This document shows, in pieces, positions 42,367 to 53,500 of a DNA stretch of 64,000 nt (position 1 is the first letter of the stretch; each line of letters starts with the position of its first letter). Source of the stretch: Symsagittifera roscoffensis (Eukaryota > Xenacoelomorpha > Acoela > Convolutidae). The DNA lies in NCBI RefSeq assembly GCF_963678635.1, contig NC_087067.1:6428647-6492646 (forward strand). Direction: 5' to 3'. The notes under the pieces were generated by a model, which had not been told where the DNA came from, did not search any database, and worked only from the letters and a program-made list of their open reading frames with translations. The position numbers were made by a program, and so were the translations under genes.

Positions 42367-42882
42367 CACTCAAAAAAAATTAAGGTAAATTTGCTTCAAA
42401 AAATACCTTAAAACACCTTAAAAATTAAGGTAAATTTGCACTACCTTAAGTACACCTTAACTTACCTTAAAACACCTGAATAATTTACCTTAAATCACCC
42501 TAAAAGTTAAGGTGCATCAGCCTTCAAAAACACCTTAAATATCCATACATACATTCATACATGCATACATACACACACAAATACATACATATATACATAA
42601 AGAAACTTTTTTCCTTATATGGTTGAATTGAAATTTTGATAGGTTGACTACGAGATCCAATGTTTATCTTAAATTCCCTTCTTCCTGTTTAGTTAAATTC
42701 ATTCCTATATTTTTTAGTTAAAGTTAAAGTTAAGTTAAAGTAAATTACCTTAATTCAGTTAGGGTAAATTTTACTTTAATATTTTTTAAGGTAAAGTTAA
42801 TGTAATGTTAGGGTAAATTTTACCTTAATTTTTTTTACCTTCAACCAATTAGAGTAATTTTACCTTAACATTTTTTTGAATG
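42367..42882. mobile_element. TA-flanked MITE with AAGGTAAA-rich inverted ends
   Basis: The ends CACTCAAAAAAAATTAAGG and CCTTAACATTTTTTTGAATG are inverted, flanked by TA on both sides (42,365-42,366 and 42,883-42,884), as in Tc1/mariner-derived MITEs. The interior is filled with ACCTTAA/TTAAGGT repeats in both orientations and an ATAC microsatellite (42,545-42,600). It is non-coding. Confidence 0.75.
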
Positions 42883-42884
42883 TA

Positions 42885-44254
42885 AGCAAGAGATTATTAT
42901 CATGAAGAAGTTGAATCGCAACAATAATCATAGGCATAGTCAATATACCGATGGAAAAAAAATAAACCCGAGTAACAAAAAACTACTGGTGTTTTGGGAT
43001 TTTTAGTTTAGAATTTATTTAGAATTTTTTTTAATTAGTGGAAATATTTAGAATTTGTTTTAAAATATCTCCACTTTCAAATTTCGAAGAAAAAGAATGT
43101 ATGGCCTTAAGGCTCTTAGAATTCCAAGAACTGTTGCTTTTCTGATTAAGCTAAGCAATTTTCTGAAAACTTCATTTTACACAGAGGCGAAGCGAGAACA
43201 CGACCAAAAAGCAGCTCTATCAAGTAAAAAAAAGTAGATACAAGCCTCGAATTAGCAAAAACTCGGCTGCGCGTAGGGTGGTTTGACAATGCAATCTTGA
43301 AACTTTGAGTCTCACGCACTATCCACTCAGCCACGGATGCTTTAGTTCCCCAAAAACTAGCCACTTATCACCAGGCTACTTAAGCTAATAAATTGCCAAT
43401 TCGATACCGCAAAAGGGGTACCAAATACAGGAAGACAAAATATTGCATGTAATAAATTGAAAAGCATAAAGCCAAATAATGTATACATTTTGCATCTCAA
43501 AAAAAGTGCGAGATTCATTGAAGTGGAAAATTTCTGAAATTGAGCTGTTTATCATTCTACTGCTGTTTGAAACAATTAACTTTTTCGGTTCATTTGATGA
43601 ATTAAAAATGCATCAACTGTGTTAAATTCTTACTAATCAAATGTTAAAGCACATATCACATTATTTTGCTAACTTTTATTTGCGACTTAGGTAGGAAAAA
43701 AAAGAAAGTTCATACTAATACACTCGCTTCGCAAGTGTAAACAAGGAAATAAAGTTAACTTAACCAGAAATCAAAAGACAAACCGCAAAAACCAAACTTA
43801 AGCGTCAACAAATTTCAAGAGTTTTCCAGGGAAAAAAATCATCACGACCTCTATAAGAGTTTTCACTGATTGAGCTATACAGAGAAAAACTATCAAAAAC
43901 AACAACTTTTTTGCTATAAATACTCCAAACCTTTCACAATAGATCTCATACCAGTACTATGGGCACTGTAAGTGGGCAATTTAACTTGTAAGCCAATTTC
44001 TGCAGATTATTTCTGAGGAAAAAGAATTCATGAAACTTCAATCGACGTATTAAACCTATGCAAAGGGTCAAAAGAGATATCGTATTTCGAATATTTACAC
44101 AGAGACGAGGCTCCGCTTTGCAAACACAAGCGAGAAAATGAAAATGCAGCTCTATAAAAAAGAAAAAGTAGAAATAAGCCTGGAATTAACAAAACTTTAG
44201 CTATGTGTCGGATTCAAACCAGCGACCTCGAGATTTGAGTCACGAATAAATTAC
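42885..44254. other. intron stretch with dispersed repeats
   Basis: The part 43,180-43,630 is a copy of the composite tRNA-derived repeat. A second, partial copy lies near 44,098-44,250, just before exon h on the plus-strand map. No gene. Confidence 0.5.
43180..43630 (-). repeat. dispersed tRNA-derived repeat, copy 2
   Basis: The minus strand has GTGGCTGAGTGGATAGTGCG, resembling the 5' half of a tRNA-Ser/Leu, then a body matching 28,590-29,184. Confidence 0.55.
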
Positions 44255-44345
44255 CTTCGCATGCAGCTGCCTTGTCCGTTTGTTCCTGGAGTTTGGCCAC
44301 TATCTCTGAATGCAATGACTTCAGAGCCTCCAGCTCTTCCTTAAT
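44255..44345 (-). CDS. MIA2/MIA3-like exon h: coiled coil
   Basis: Ninety-one bases, phase 0 in and 1 out, acceptor TTTCAG and donor GAAG|GTAATT. Reads IKEELEALKSLHSEIVAKLQ. Confidence 0.6.
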
Positions 44346-44533
44346 CTGAAACGGATCGTAGTTGACTTGTAATGAATAATGAGTATATCTAGTGGTCTTT
44401 TAATAGGACTCCTAATAATAAAACTACAAAATTATGATCCCAGTTAAATTAATATTTCCGACTACCACTGAAAAATCCAAATATCTGCACTCGGAACATT
44501 TTTGATATGCGTCTATTTGCTACTTTAACAAAC

Positions 44534-44779
44534 CTTGGCGGCGTTGAATATCTGTTCGATCTTTTCTGCCGCTGATTTCTCATCATCGCCGTCTCCACTG
44601 TCAGTGTCCAAGTCGGCATCAAACTCATCCCACCCTTCTCCATTCTCCTCTTTCTCTTTGCCCTCTTTGTTCGCTGCAGTTACTGAAGACTTCTTCCTTT
44701 TGCTTCCTCCACTACCATTACCATTATTTCCGCTCAGAATAGATTGCACTTCACTACTTGCTAGGGTTCGCTTTAGCAC
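44534..44779 (-). CDS. MIA2/MIA3-like exon g: acidic Ser/Gly insert
   Basis: Eighty-two codons, phase 0 to 0, acceptor GTTGAGTAG and donor AAG|GTTTGT. A Gly/Asn/Ser/Lys-rich region (SGNNGNGSGGSKRKK) leads to an acidic one (DEFDADLDTDSGDGDDE), then the coiled coil resumes (AAEKIEQIFNAAK). In vertebrate homologues a similar acidic linker splits the two coiled coils. Confidence 0.65.
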
Positions 44780-45433
44780 CTACTCAACACAGCAGAAAGT
44801 CAACATTTATCTCCGAGGTAAAAAAAACCAATTAGCAAATATTCAACAGAGAGGTGCGACGCTGAGCTTCGCATCACTTGCGACACAAAAATGCATGACA
44901 AAATCATAGTTGTCAATTTTTTGAACAAAATTTGCTGAGCCCAAAATATCCGGAACAAAATTACCAGCACCGTTATAAAATTTACAAGGAGCTTTTGCAA
45001 TGATAGAAAGAAGCCGAACTTTTTGAGAACAAAAAAAGTCCTTTCTCTGCAACTAAGGCGACAAAAATATACATACTCTAAAATGGCCACAAAACTAGAC
45101 AATAATTAACTAAGGCAGGCAATAAAATAGCCTAAAATTTTCATTTTGAATAAAAAAAACAGGTCCGGACTGGAATCAAACCCACTGGTGTTGTCGTCTC
45201 AAGCATAGGTGTTACAGCAACCTGGAGGAAAGCTGAACCTTTCGCCACGGGAACTAAGCCGACAAAAATCAACAAACTCTCGTTTGCAGAAGAAAAAACG
45301 GGTCCCGGCCGCATTCGAAAAAAAGTTTACTAAAGTTCCAGGAGTCGGCTTCACTTGTTATATCAACCCTTTGTTATACCTCATGGAAGAAGTTTAGACA
45401 TTGAAACATGGGAATAATGATTTCTTTCCTCAC
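44780..45433 (-). other. intron stretch with a tRNA-like remnant
   Basis: Near 45,160-45,240 the minus strand has GGGTTTGATTCCAGTCCGG, B-box-like, with CTAAGCCGACAAAA phrases shared with 21.37 kb and the satellite at 57-63 kb. No gene. Confidence 0.45.
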
Positions 45434-45545
45434 CTTAATGTCTTCCTGCAGTTTCTCTATCACGTCGTCCTTGCTCTTTGCCGCCAACTCAACCAAGGCC
45501 AATTTCTTCCCCAGTCCATCTCTATCCGCGTTCAATTGCTCAATT
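45434..45545 (-). CDS. MIA2/MIA3-like exon f: coiled coil
   Basis: 112 bases, acceptor CATTTTTCAG and donor AAG|GTGAGG. Completes the Thr codon of exon e, then reads IEQLNADRDGLGKKLALVE and AAKSKDDVIEKLQEDIK, one of the stretches closest to remembered vertebrate TANGO1. Confidence 0.65.
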
Positions 45546-46183
45546 CTGAAAAATGGAAAGAATGGAAAACCCTGGAAGGAAAAATGACACAAGTCAGCCA
45601 ATAATAAGCATTGCAAACCAAACTTTCTAAATTCTTTTTGTTGGGCAAATTTCTAGAAAATTGAATGGTTAATTTTTTCTTGATGAAGTTGAGTAGAACT
45701 AATCCGTGGCTTTTTTGTCTTCATGGCAAAGCTAGCAGTTGAAATCGAAGTCTGAACAAAACACGGTGATCAAATGAGATCTTTACACGCAATCTTCAAC
45801 CCCTCTTTATTCGTTAAGCAAAAACCCCAGGAACTTCTAAAAAAAACAGTATATAAAAAAACAAATTTCAGTATTTTTGACTGCTTCTTGCAATGACTCC
45901 AGAAGTGCTATATTTGGAACATAGAAATGTGCAGTTCAGCGGCACGTTTAGAGCTGTAACTGCTCCTCTTTCCCGAAAAATGAGCCAGAAAAATTGACGC
46001 TTCTCTTGTGGAATAAATTAAAAATGAACACGGGATGTTTCGACCCTCTCACGACTCGCTTCACACTCTTCACTGCACATAGTGTCTGAGACTTAAGACG
46101 AGGTGGTATGCGCTATTAAGTTTCAGACTGGAAAAGTTTGAGGGAGGAAATGTGTGAAGTCCATCAAAAGTGAAGTTGCTTAC
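45546..46183. other. intron stretch
   Basis: No coding signal beyond short random ORFs. Confidence 0.5.
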
Positions 46184-46320
46184 GTTGCTTGCAAGGCCTC
46201 TGAGTGTTGCCTCTGCGACTGAATTTGTTCGTGCTGTGCTTCCAAGTCGATTCGGAGTCTCGCATTTTGCTCCTGCAGCACCCCACACGACTCTGACATG
46301 CTCGAAGACTTCTGGCTGAG
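46184..46320 (-). CDS. MIA2/MIA3-like exon e: coiled coil
   Basis: 137 bases between TTTCCAG and GTAAGC, leaving phase 2 (AC|A with the next exon). The product is Ser-rich at first, then heptad-like (LQEQNARLRIDLEAQHEQIQ). Confidence 0.65.
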
Positions 46321-46607
46321 CTGGAAACAATTCAAACATTCAGCAAATAATTAATTATACTTCCAGAATGAAATTAACAAAGCAGTGGCAGCAAATAACT
46401 CCTTGGCACATAAAAAGTTTATTTCATCCCTGCTGTGTCGTTTTTTTTCATACACCGTTCATGAACTTTATCAAGTTGAACTTTCCTCGATTGAAGACAA
46501 GTCTCCAACAAGCTGCAATTGCACTAATTTCGAAGTGTGGACCAACTTAAGCTGCAATTTACAGAGGAAAAGGGGCAATAAAAACATTTCACGTTATCTT
46601 TAACCAT

Positions 46608-46930
46608 AGCCAACAGACAGTTGGAAAAGAGTTAATGAATGCATGTAAACAAAAAACACTGACTTGTTTTATGAAAAAACCTCAATTTTCGAATTACATC
46701 ACACTTTCAAATCTAGAAGTCGATCACGTTTTTCGGGACCTTTAACATTTTTGCTGTTCGATAAAGGAGTTAGTCTTCCTTTTAATAATGGAAATGAAAT
46801 TAAAAAATCAAAAGTCAAACCGCGCAAAAGTAAATTAGAGCCTGAACAAATTTCCTGAAAATAAAAACGAAAAAAAGACCATCGTGACCTACTTAAGAGT
46901 CTCAACTGCGTTCAACGACTCTTAAAAAAT
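46608..46930. repeat. dispersed repeat, copy in intron
   Basis: Shares ordered blocks with 40,885-41,345 and 52,333-52,830: ACATAGCCAAC/ACAGTTGGAAAA, GACTTGTTT, TCTAGAAGTCGATCACG and TAAGAGTCT near the end. Confidence 0.6.
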
Positions 46931-46942
46931 TCTTTGTTTAAC

Positions 46943-47062
46943 CTGGAACAAATCCTCTTCCTTGTGTTTTTTGGCGGCCACTTCCTGCTCATAGAGCTGT
47001 TTGGTCTCCAATAATTCTCCTTCCATCTGTCTCACAATGGCCATATTGCGTTGGTTGTCCTC
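46943..47062 (-). CDS. MIA2/MIA3-like exon d: coiled coil
   Basis: Forty codons, phase 0 to 0, acceptor GTTTTAG and donor CAG|GTTAAA. Contains MAIVRQMEGELLETKQLY and a Lys/Glu-rich end (AAKKHKEEDLF). Confidence 0.65.
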
Positions 47063-47526
47063 CTAAAACACCCATGACTCGGTAACGCATTTATTAAGTA
47101 GTCACAATTTCTTTCACAGTTTTTGAAAGAAGACTGTTTGAAAGAAAACTGGTCCAGCGTATCAATTATATTAAATGAATTAATATATCTTTAATCATAC
47201 AAGGATTGAGAAAATATTTAACGCTATTTTTCGGTTGTACGCAACTAAATATTGCAGCATAAGTTCAGGCCAGACCACCCCCCAAAACCATATTTAAATA
47301 AAATGAAAAAGCAAAAACTTCCGGCCTTTCTCAACATTGAGAACTTTTTTACCAAAACTTTTCATTGCAATTTGAACCACGACTAAAAAGGCCTTAATTT
47401 CCTTTGGCCCTATTTGAAGTTTATCCTGATACCTAGATCTGAGCGCAAAAAAAACACCTGAAGAGTAAAAAATTCTTACGCTTTGGGGGTCAGAACAACA
47501 CCAAGATAGAACACCTTTTGACTTAC
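47063..47526. other. intron stretch
   Basis: Nothing recognised. Intron between exons c and d of the MIA2/MIA3-like gene. Confidence 0.5.
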
Positions 47527-47667
47527 CTCCAGTTGTCTGATGAGATTGGCGGCTGTTTTAACTTCCGAGTCTGACTTTGCCTTTTCGCCCATCAGATTCC
47601 CGTATTGCACCTTCAGGTTCTCAAACGCCTGTCGAAGTTTGTCGAACTCTTCGGCGAAAGCCTCTTT
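47527..47667 (-). CDS. MIA2/MIA3-like exon c: coiled coil
   Basis: Forty-seven codons, phase 0 to 0, acceptor GTTTAG and donor GAG|GTAAGT. Heptads are clear in EEFDKLRQAFENLKVQ and VKTAANLIRQLE. Confidence 0.65.
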
Positions 47668-48043
47668 CTAAACGAATCAACAGAAAACTATATAAACGTT
47701 TTTTATTAGCCTCCGGTCCTGCTCAATGCAGGACCAACCATGGGGGAGTATATCAACGTAATCAAGCCCCGTTATCTTTCAGAAAAACAATCAACATACG
47801 CTGTAATGGTGCCGATAACTTCCATGCAACTACAAGTTACGTGATTTTTAAAAAATAATTATTTGCTGGCAAATGCTGTATCAACCTCCAAGGTGATATA
47901 AACTGCATTCAACAATGTATCTGGGTACATTATTGCATAAAAACAACCGCTTTATCAAAAACTTACTTTATCAAATAGTTATTTCACCTCAAATTACTTC
48001 GTATATTTAAATGCGTATTTAACAATTTGGGCAACTTCAATAC
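47668..48043. other. intron stretch
   Basis: Nothing recognised. Intron between exons b and c. Confidence 0.5.
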
Positions 48044-48160
48044 CTCGGAGTCGAATGAATCAATCTTGCGTTTCATGTCCGCTTTTTCCCTCAACAGAGA
48101 CAGTTGTCGTCTTTCAAATTCTTTCACGTTTGTAGCCAGCGGATCATTGTCGGTGAACGC
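48044..48160 (-). CDS. MIA2/MIA3-like exon b: coiled coil start
   Basis: Thirty-nine codons between TTCACAG and GAG|GTATTG, phase 0 to 0. The product is charged and heptad-like (VKEFERRQLSLLREKADMK). It directly follows the membrane exon, as in TANGO1-type proteins. Confidence 0.6.
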
Positions 48161-49459
48161 CTGTGAACAAAAAACAATCACTCAACGCACGAACTTACAA
48201 CACTTCTTGAAAAACCGAATCAAAGGAAAAAGCATCGAGGCTTCAACTAAACATTTCCGCCCATATGATGATAATGATGATGGCTTTACCACCTATTCTT
48301 CTCACCAAGATGCAGTATAATCAAAATGCTTAGCAAAATAAATTCGTCTTGCGATCTCGTTTGAATTTCTCGCAAATATTCAAATTGCGCACAAAATAGG
48401 CAGAGCGTTCCATGTGACTGCTCAATTATCAACAATCGACCTCTTGTGTAGTTCAGAGGGGCAGATCGTTTCTTCATAATTCCTTCTTCTTTTTGATCTT
48501 CGTGAGGGTTTGGGCAAAAAAGAAACTAGTCAGATAGCATGGGACACTTTTATGGTGATTTTCGAACATCAGACACACGACGTTCGTAATGTACCTTTGG
48601 TATAACTGGAAGTCAATGTAACTTTGAGGAATGGACTGGTGCGACAGTTACGCCTGGCCTTGTCAGCAAGCCTAGCAGTCGCATTTTGAATTCATTGTAA
48701 TTTGGGATCTACTTAACAATCTCCATCCCTTTCAAGAAAGGGGGGAGATTGTTAAGTAGGTGAAAATGGTCGATTTTTCAACCAATCAGAATGCAGCAAA
48801 ATTATAATTCTCAATAGAAAGCTCAGTGCTAATTTACTGTATTTATTTATAGGGGTGGAGATTCTTAAGTCGGTACCATAGGGGGGGAGGAGATTGTTAA
48901 GTAGATCCGTAATTTGTTCAGTCTTTCTGGCAGAATAGAAGACATTGAGTTGCAATCGTCCGGCAGATGAGAAAAAAACAAATGGCAAATAAATAGGCAA
49001 AAGCAAATTATACAGACTATTATATTTCCAAAGTCATGGAGTTTTCAAGATTAAAACCAAGAATTTCTAAAATGTGAATCATTTCAATACGACATTCAAC
49101 GAAGTCCAAACGACTTCACGAATAAAAGAGTCTTCTTTTTTGCCGAGAAGCAAATAATGCCTGTCTTTCCGTGTAGAATTTCAATTGAAGCTAGTTGAAA
49201 AATCGCTCATTAACTGCCATATAAAAAAACTCCTTTCAATAAGTTACTTGAGCAATACACGCGGAGACTTCACTTCGTATTCATTTTGGTAAAAATGGAG
49301 CATATAACGGACTAATAATCTCAGGAAAGATTAAGAGAGAATAAATTAGCGGCTTGACGAGAATGATATAAAAACTCAAGTTCACCGATATTTTCTCAAT
49401 TTTAGAATGATCAATGAATTATATACTTGATGAAAAATTGGTCAGGAAAGTTCGTTTAC
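48161..49459. other. first visible intron of the MIA2/MIA3-like gene
   Basis: Contains the MITE at 48,705-48,908. No coding signal is otherwise seen. Confidence 0.5.
48705..48908. mobile_element. MITE with perfect 20-bp inverted ends
   Basis: GGATCTACTTAACAATCTCC at the left is exactly reverse-complementary to the right end. It is 204 bp, with G runs next to both ends. The end sequence resembles that of the small MITE inside the LINE target at 31.7 kb. Confidence 0.8.
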
Positions 49460-49579
49460 CCGTTTGAGTAGAGAGAAGAGGCAGTAGGGGATAGCGAGGA
49501 AGACGAGGAGGAGAGTCCAGAACCAGAGTGGCAGCTGGAACACCTTCTCCCGACACAGCCATCCCACACTCGCAGAATA
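49460..49579 (-). CDS. MIA2/MIA3-like exon a: transmembrane segment
   Basis: The acceptor TGTGTTTAG precedes 40 codons and the donor CGG|GTAAAC follows. The product has REKVFQLPLWF, then a hydrophobic span WTLLLVFLAIPYCLFSLL ending in a basic LKR, as at a single-pass membrane exit. It is phase 0 on both sides. The acceptor shows that more exons precede it. Confidence 0.6.
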
Positions 49580-49975
49580 CTAAACACATAAACACACCAC
49601 TCAATCTTACTCATCATGTAACTAAGTATAGTTGTGTCGATTGCCCAACACCGACTGATTTTCATCCTAACTTGTGTCGAAAGTTTAACTACTAAGTTTG
49701 TATCTGCTAAATGCACATGCACATTTTGACGTGATGTCAGTCCTTCTAATGCGCTCTTCGAAATTTTTGCAACTATTTCCCGGCAATGTATTTCTCCATA
49801 TAAATCACTAAATAGCCCAGAAGTTGAAGATGAACTATTGAAAACGAATGGCAATTAAAGGACTAGCAAACACAATTTTCAGGCATTCGGTGTTTCAAGC
49901 ATGAGAAATTTTAAAATCATTGATCGGCGTTGAAAATTATTTGGAATCTCTCCCAGTTTCGCCAAAATAAAACAA
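49580..49975. other. upstream of the first recognised MIA2/MIA3-like exon
   Basis: An 80-codon minus-strand frame starts at 49,854, but it does not join the membrane exon in phase. No exon is supported. Confidence 0.4.
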
Positions 49976-50500
49976 GACTGCTCGTATCAGGGCGAAGCCC
50001 TGAATGTTCCGACTGCCTTTTAAGGTCTATGAAGCAGTAATAACTTGAAAAAACTTGATAAAAAAAACTGAAAATATAAAGCCATATTTTCAGTTTTATA
50101 AAGAACAACGCCATATAAAGAACAAAGTGATAAATTTCGCTTCTAGTAACGAATCAATTATGGCAAATAAGCTTCCTTCAACCAATTTGGAACGATTTCT
50201 AAGACGGATTAAACCTCCGCTTACGCTTTAATAGCGCGAAATATATCGCGCGTTAATTGTCCCAAATTGGCAAAAATGCCAATCTTTAAACCCCCATAAC
50301 TTTACGAAAAATGATCACAGGTGAAATATCTTTTCAAATTTAATCTCAGTGCAACAATAGCTTTTGAATGATATTTTAAAAATTCCGTCAAAAATGGCTA
50401 GTTAAAAAGTCGAAATTTGTCTGAAGACAAAAAAAAAACCCACACGGAGCACAAATATTCCGTTACTTTCGTATCGAAAGTCGGAACAATAACCGCGGAT
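49976..50500. repeat. dispersed repeat, copy 2
   Basis: Matches 19,622-20,150 over about 525 bases with moderate divergence, including GGGCGAAGCCCTGAATGTTC, GCGCGAAATATATCGCGC and ATATTCCGTTACTTTCG. Confidence 0.7.
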
Positions 50501-53500
50501 CCGACCAGTCTATTGACTAATCTAACAGCTGTGACAACAGTTTGCGCATAATCACTTTAATATCCAATTAGCAATTCAATTTTTGCCTCCGGACTTCAAT
50601 GCCTCTGCCAATTCAACGCTTGCTGACATTTCATTCACTTTATAGAACACGTGGATTTTTGTGAAGAGCTACTCACTTACGATTGCCACTTTTTTTCATA
50701 GCGCTATCTCATTTAGAGAAAATTGGATCAATTTTCAAAATCAGTAGTTTTTTATTCCGCTGGAAATTCAGAAAAGTTTAACCCATTTTTGTTCACCTTT
50801 TTTCAAGACCTTAACAAAGTTAACTTAAAAAAATCATGAGTCAAAACGCCAAAATGGTAACAATGGGAATTGCAATGCAGTAGATCGAAGCAGCAATGCA
50901 AATTAGTATTTAAAAATGAAACGGCGAGTTCCGCCATCGGGTCATATAGTCGAGAACACGAGCCAGATACGCTTTTATGGAAACTAACACAGAAAGCATT
51001 GCTTTGCTGGCGGCACCGCATTGCCCTGCACAGGGGCGGACACCCCCCCACCCCCTCAGGGATTCGACACCCTGCCGACCCAAAGGGTCCCCCCTTTGGT
51101 ACTTTTTAAGAAATCCACTTTTGGCCGACCGACCCTAAAATTTTTCTAAAGTCAAGGAAATGGACTGAATCTCAAAAGCAACCAAAAATCAAACAGCCGA
51201 AAATCAAAATTAAGCATGAACAAATCATAAGATTTTTCCTAAAACAGAACAAAAAAAAAAACAAAAAACATCACGACATATATAGGAGTCTTTACTACGT
51301 TCATCGACTAATAGTCGGGGATTTTGTCCACTGGAAATGAGCACTATGGAGCAGTTGGTCCTCTGTCCTTGCGGATTATAATATGTGGGGTTTCATCACG
51401 AGGGTTTTAGTCGGAGAGCGTTTTTATATAATTTTTACAGCAAAAAAAAACATCTAAAATATATTTAGGATATCGTAATTTAGTGTTGACTGGAAAAGAG
51501 ACATGAAATGTTCCTTCTTTTATTTCAATTCAAAACAAAACGTTCATCGGCGTCAAGTCCCATTTTGCATAGCGGCAGCTGTTTCTGAAAGTCCTAAATT
51601 CCATCAAGATCTGCGAGGGGGGATTACACTGGTTATATACAATTTAGAAAGATGAAAACATGTTATAGATAAAAAACCATCATTCAGCATGAAAACTTCC
51701 ATCATTCAGCATGAAAACTTAAACTTTTGTTATATCAAGAAAAAAGTGAAAACATGTTCACTTTTTAATTAGCTACATTGACGTACACAATTTAAGCTCC
51801 ATTTTGACAAATCGAATAGAGGCGGCCTTATCAGGGAAAATGTTGAAATGTGAAATAGTTCAATCGAAAACACAATCAAAACAGAAAAAGGCACGTAGAA
51901 GTAATATCAGGTATTTCATCTTTTACGTACAAATATAAACCACCAAATATCAACAATTAATTATTGCGGAGCTTTCAGACAGAAGTGATATCACGAGTCA
52001 AAGAGAAGATTAACGTTTTACATCATTGAAGACGACCTTTTCACCAGAATACAAACAAATCAACGTCACAGCTTTTTTATAACGAAGCCAGAACACAAAA
52101 ACAACATAGAACCGAAAAGCTCTTAAAGCAGATAGACTTTTTAACTAAAGCAAACGAACCATAAGAAACCAAAACTTCATCCAAATCAAAACTAAAAAAA
52201 AACTCAAATTAATTTCAGGATAAAATTCTTCAGATCTTCAGGTGAACTAGATTATGACATCATTTTTACCATGGGGACTACAGAATAAACAAATCCCCGA
52301 ATTTGAAAAAAAAAATTAAATTAAAATAGTTAAAAACATAGCCAACTAACAGTTGGAAAAAAGTAATGAACGCAACTAAACAGAAAAAAACACAGACTTG
52401 TTGAAAAATATCACTTTCGAACTTCTAAGAAAAAAAGATGCCCAGTAGGCTCTTTGAATTTCTAGAACAATTTATAATTGGCACTTTTCTGATAACAACA
52501 ACTCAACTTGAGAAAACTGGATCAATGGGTGAAGTTTTTATTCCGCTGGAAATCTAAAAATTAAATTCCACTTCCAAAACTAGAAATCGTTCACGGTTTT
52601 TTGCGCCATTTCCAAGTTCGTATTTGGAGAGTGCTATTTACGTAACTTTCAGCAGATGGAATTCAATTGAACTCAAAAAGTGTACATATACCTAACTGCA
52701 TTCACAAATGCATTAATATGTATCAATGCACATCTGGTTATTAGAGCATTTAAGGACTTTTTCTAGAAAAAAAAATCACAAATACCTATTTAAGAGTCTA
52801 CACAATGTTCATTACTCCTAATTAAACAAAAATAGCCTGACTTATGAGACAATTACATTCAGACAAAAAAAAGCTGAGAACAAGAAAATCGCTCTTAATT
52901 TTCGAAATTCAGCTAGTTATTTTTGCCAAAACTAATTTTAGAGGTGTTCTTGCTGTGGAAACAACATCGCAAACAATATAAGGAATTTGAATTACGGGCT
53001 CAATTTAGTTTTTTAGGAAGCGTTTGAGTTTGACTTACTTTTTATGCCGACTAAAACTGGCAGTTAAGAGAACTGAAGGAGCTACTTGAATTGTCGTAAC
53101 AAAACAGCCACAATTTCGTGATAAACTTGCGCTAATGATCAAAATAAGTCAATGAAAGAACTGTTCCCGCGAAAATTTCGGAAAAATTACTGCTACAATC
53201 CATGCACAGAATTATCAGTAGCACATATGTTGTGTATAAATTTTGTTCAATTTACATGTAAAGCTCTCAAGAACTTATAATGGAAGTGTGTGGTCAAAAC
53301 AGAAATGACCGTTTCTCGACGCCGGACCAAACAGCTCTTTCAAGTCTCTTGACTGTCAGTTTTTGGCAGCGTAAAAAGTAAGTCAAGCACAACAGCTTCT
53401 CAAAGAACTATTTTGAGCCCGTAAATTTAAACTCCTATTGTTGGCGAGAGTGTTTCCACAGCAAGAACACCTCTTAAATTAATTTTGATATACTGGCTGA

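Larger units (their letters stand above)
31493..49579 (-). other. MIA2/MIA3: gene span: MIA2/MIA3 (TANGO1/cTAGE5)-like ER-exit-site protein, 16 exons, 5' part missing
   Basis: Sixteen minus-strand exons, each bounded by AG...GT, join in continuous phase to about 646 codons. Order: a transmembrane segment, about 400 residues of heptad-rich coiled coil interrupted by a Ser/Gly and acidic insert, a polar Ser/Arg region, a Pro/Met-rich domain, and a Gln/Ser tail. This is the order of the membrane, coiled-coil and proline-rich parts of vertebrate MIA2/MIA3, which organise COPII-dependent export of bulky cargo at ER exit sites. Local resemblance is good in the KDD-x-I...LKRTL stretch and the HxxW...EQKLQLM stretch. 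The luminal SH3-like domain and signal peptide would lie 5' of 49.6 kb and were not found. The last intron contains a full LINE in the same orientation. The family call is by architecture and remembered sequence and needs a search. Confidence 0.6.

Noticed and set aside
49456-49854. Minus-strand 132-codon frame just 5' of the membrane exon, as a first exon of the MIA2/MIA3-like gene
   Set aside because: Joining its best donor (GTAAGA) to the membrane exon would need an intron of about 30 bases and gives the wrong phase. No signal peptide is seen.
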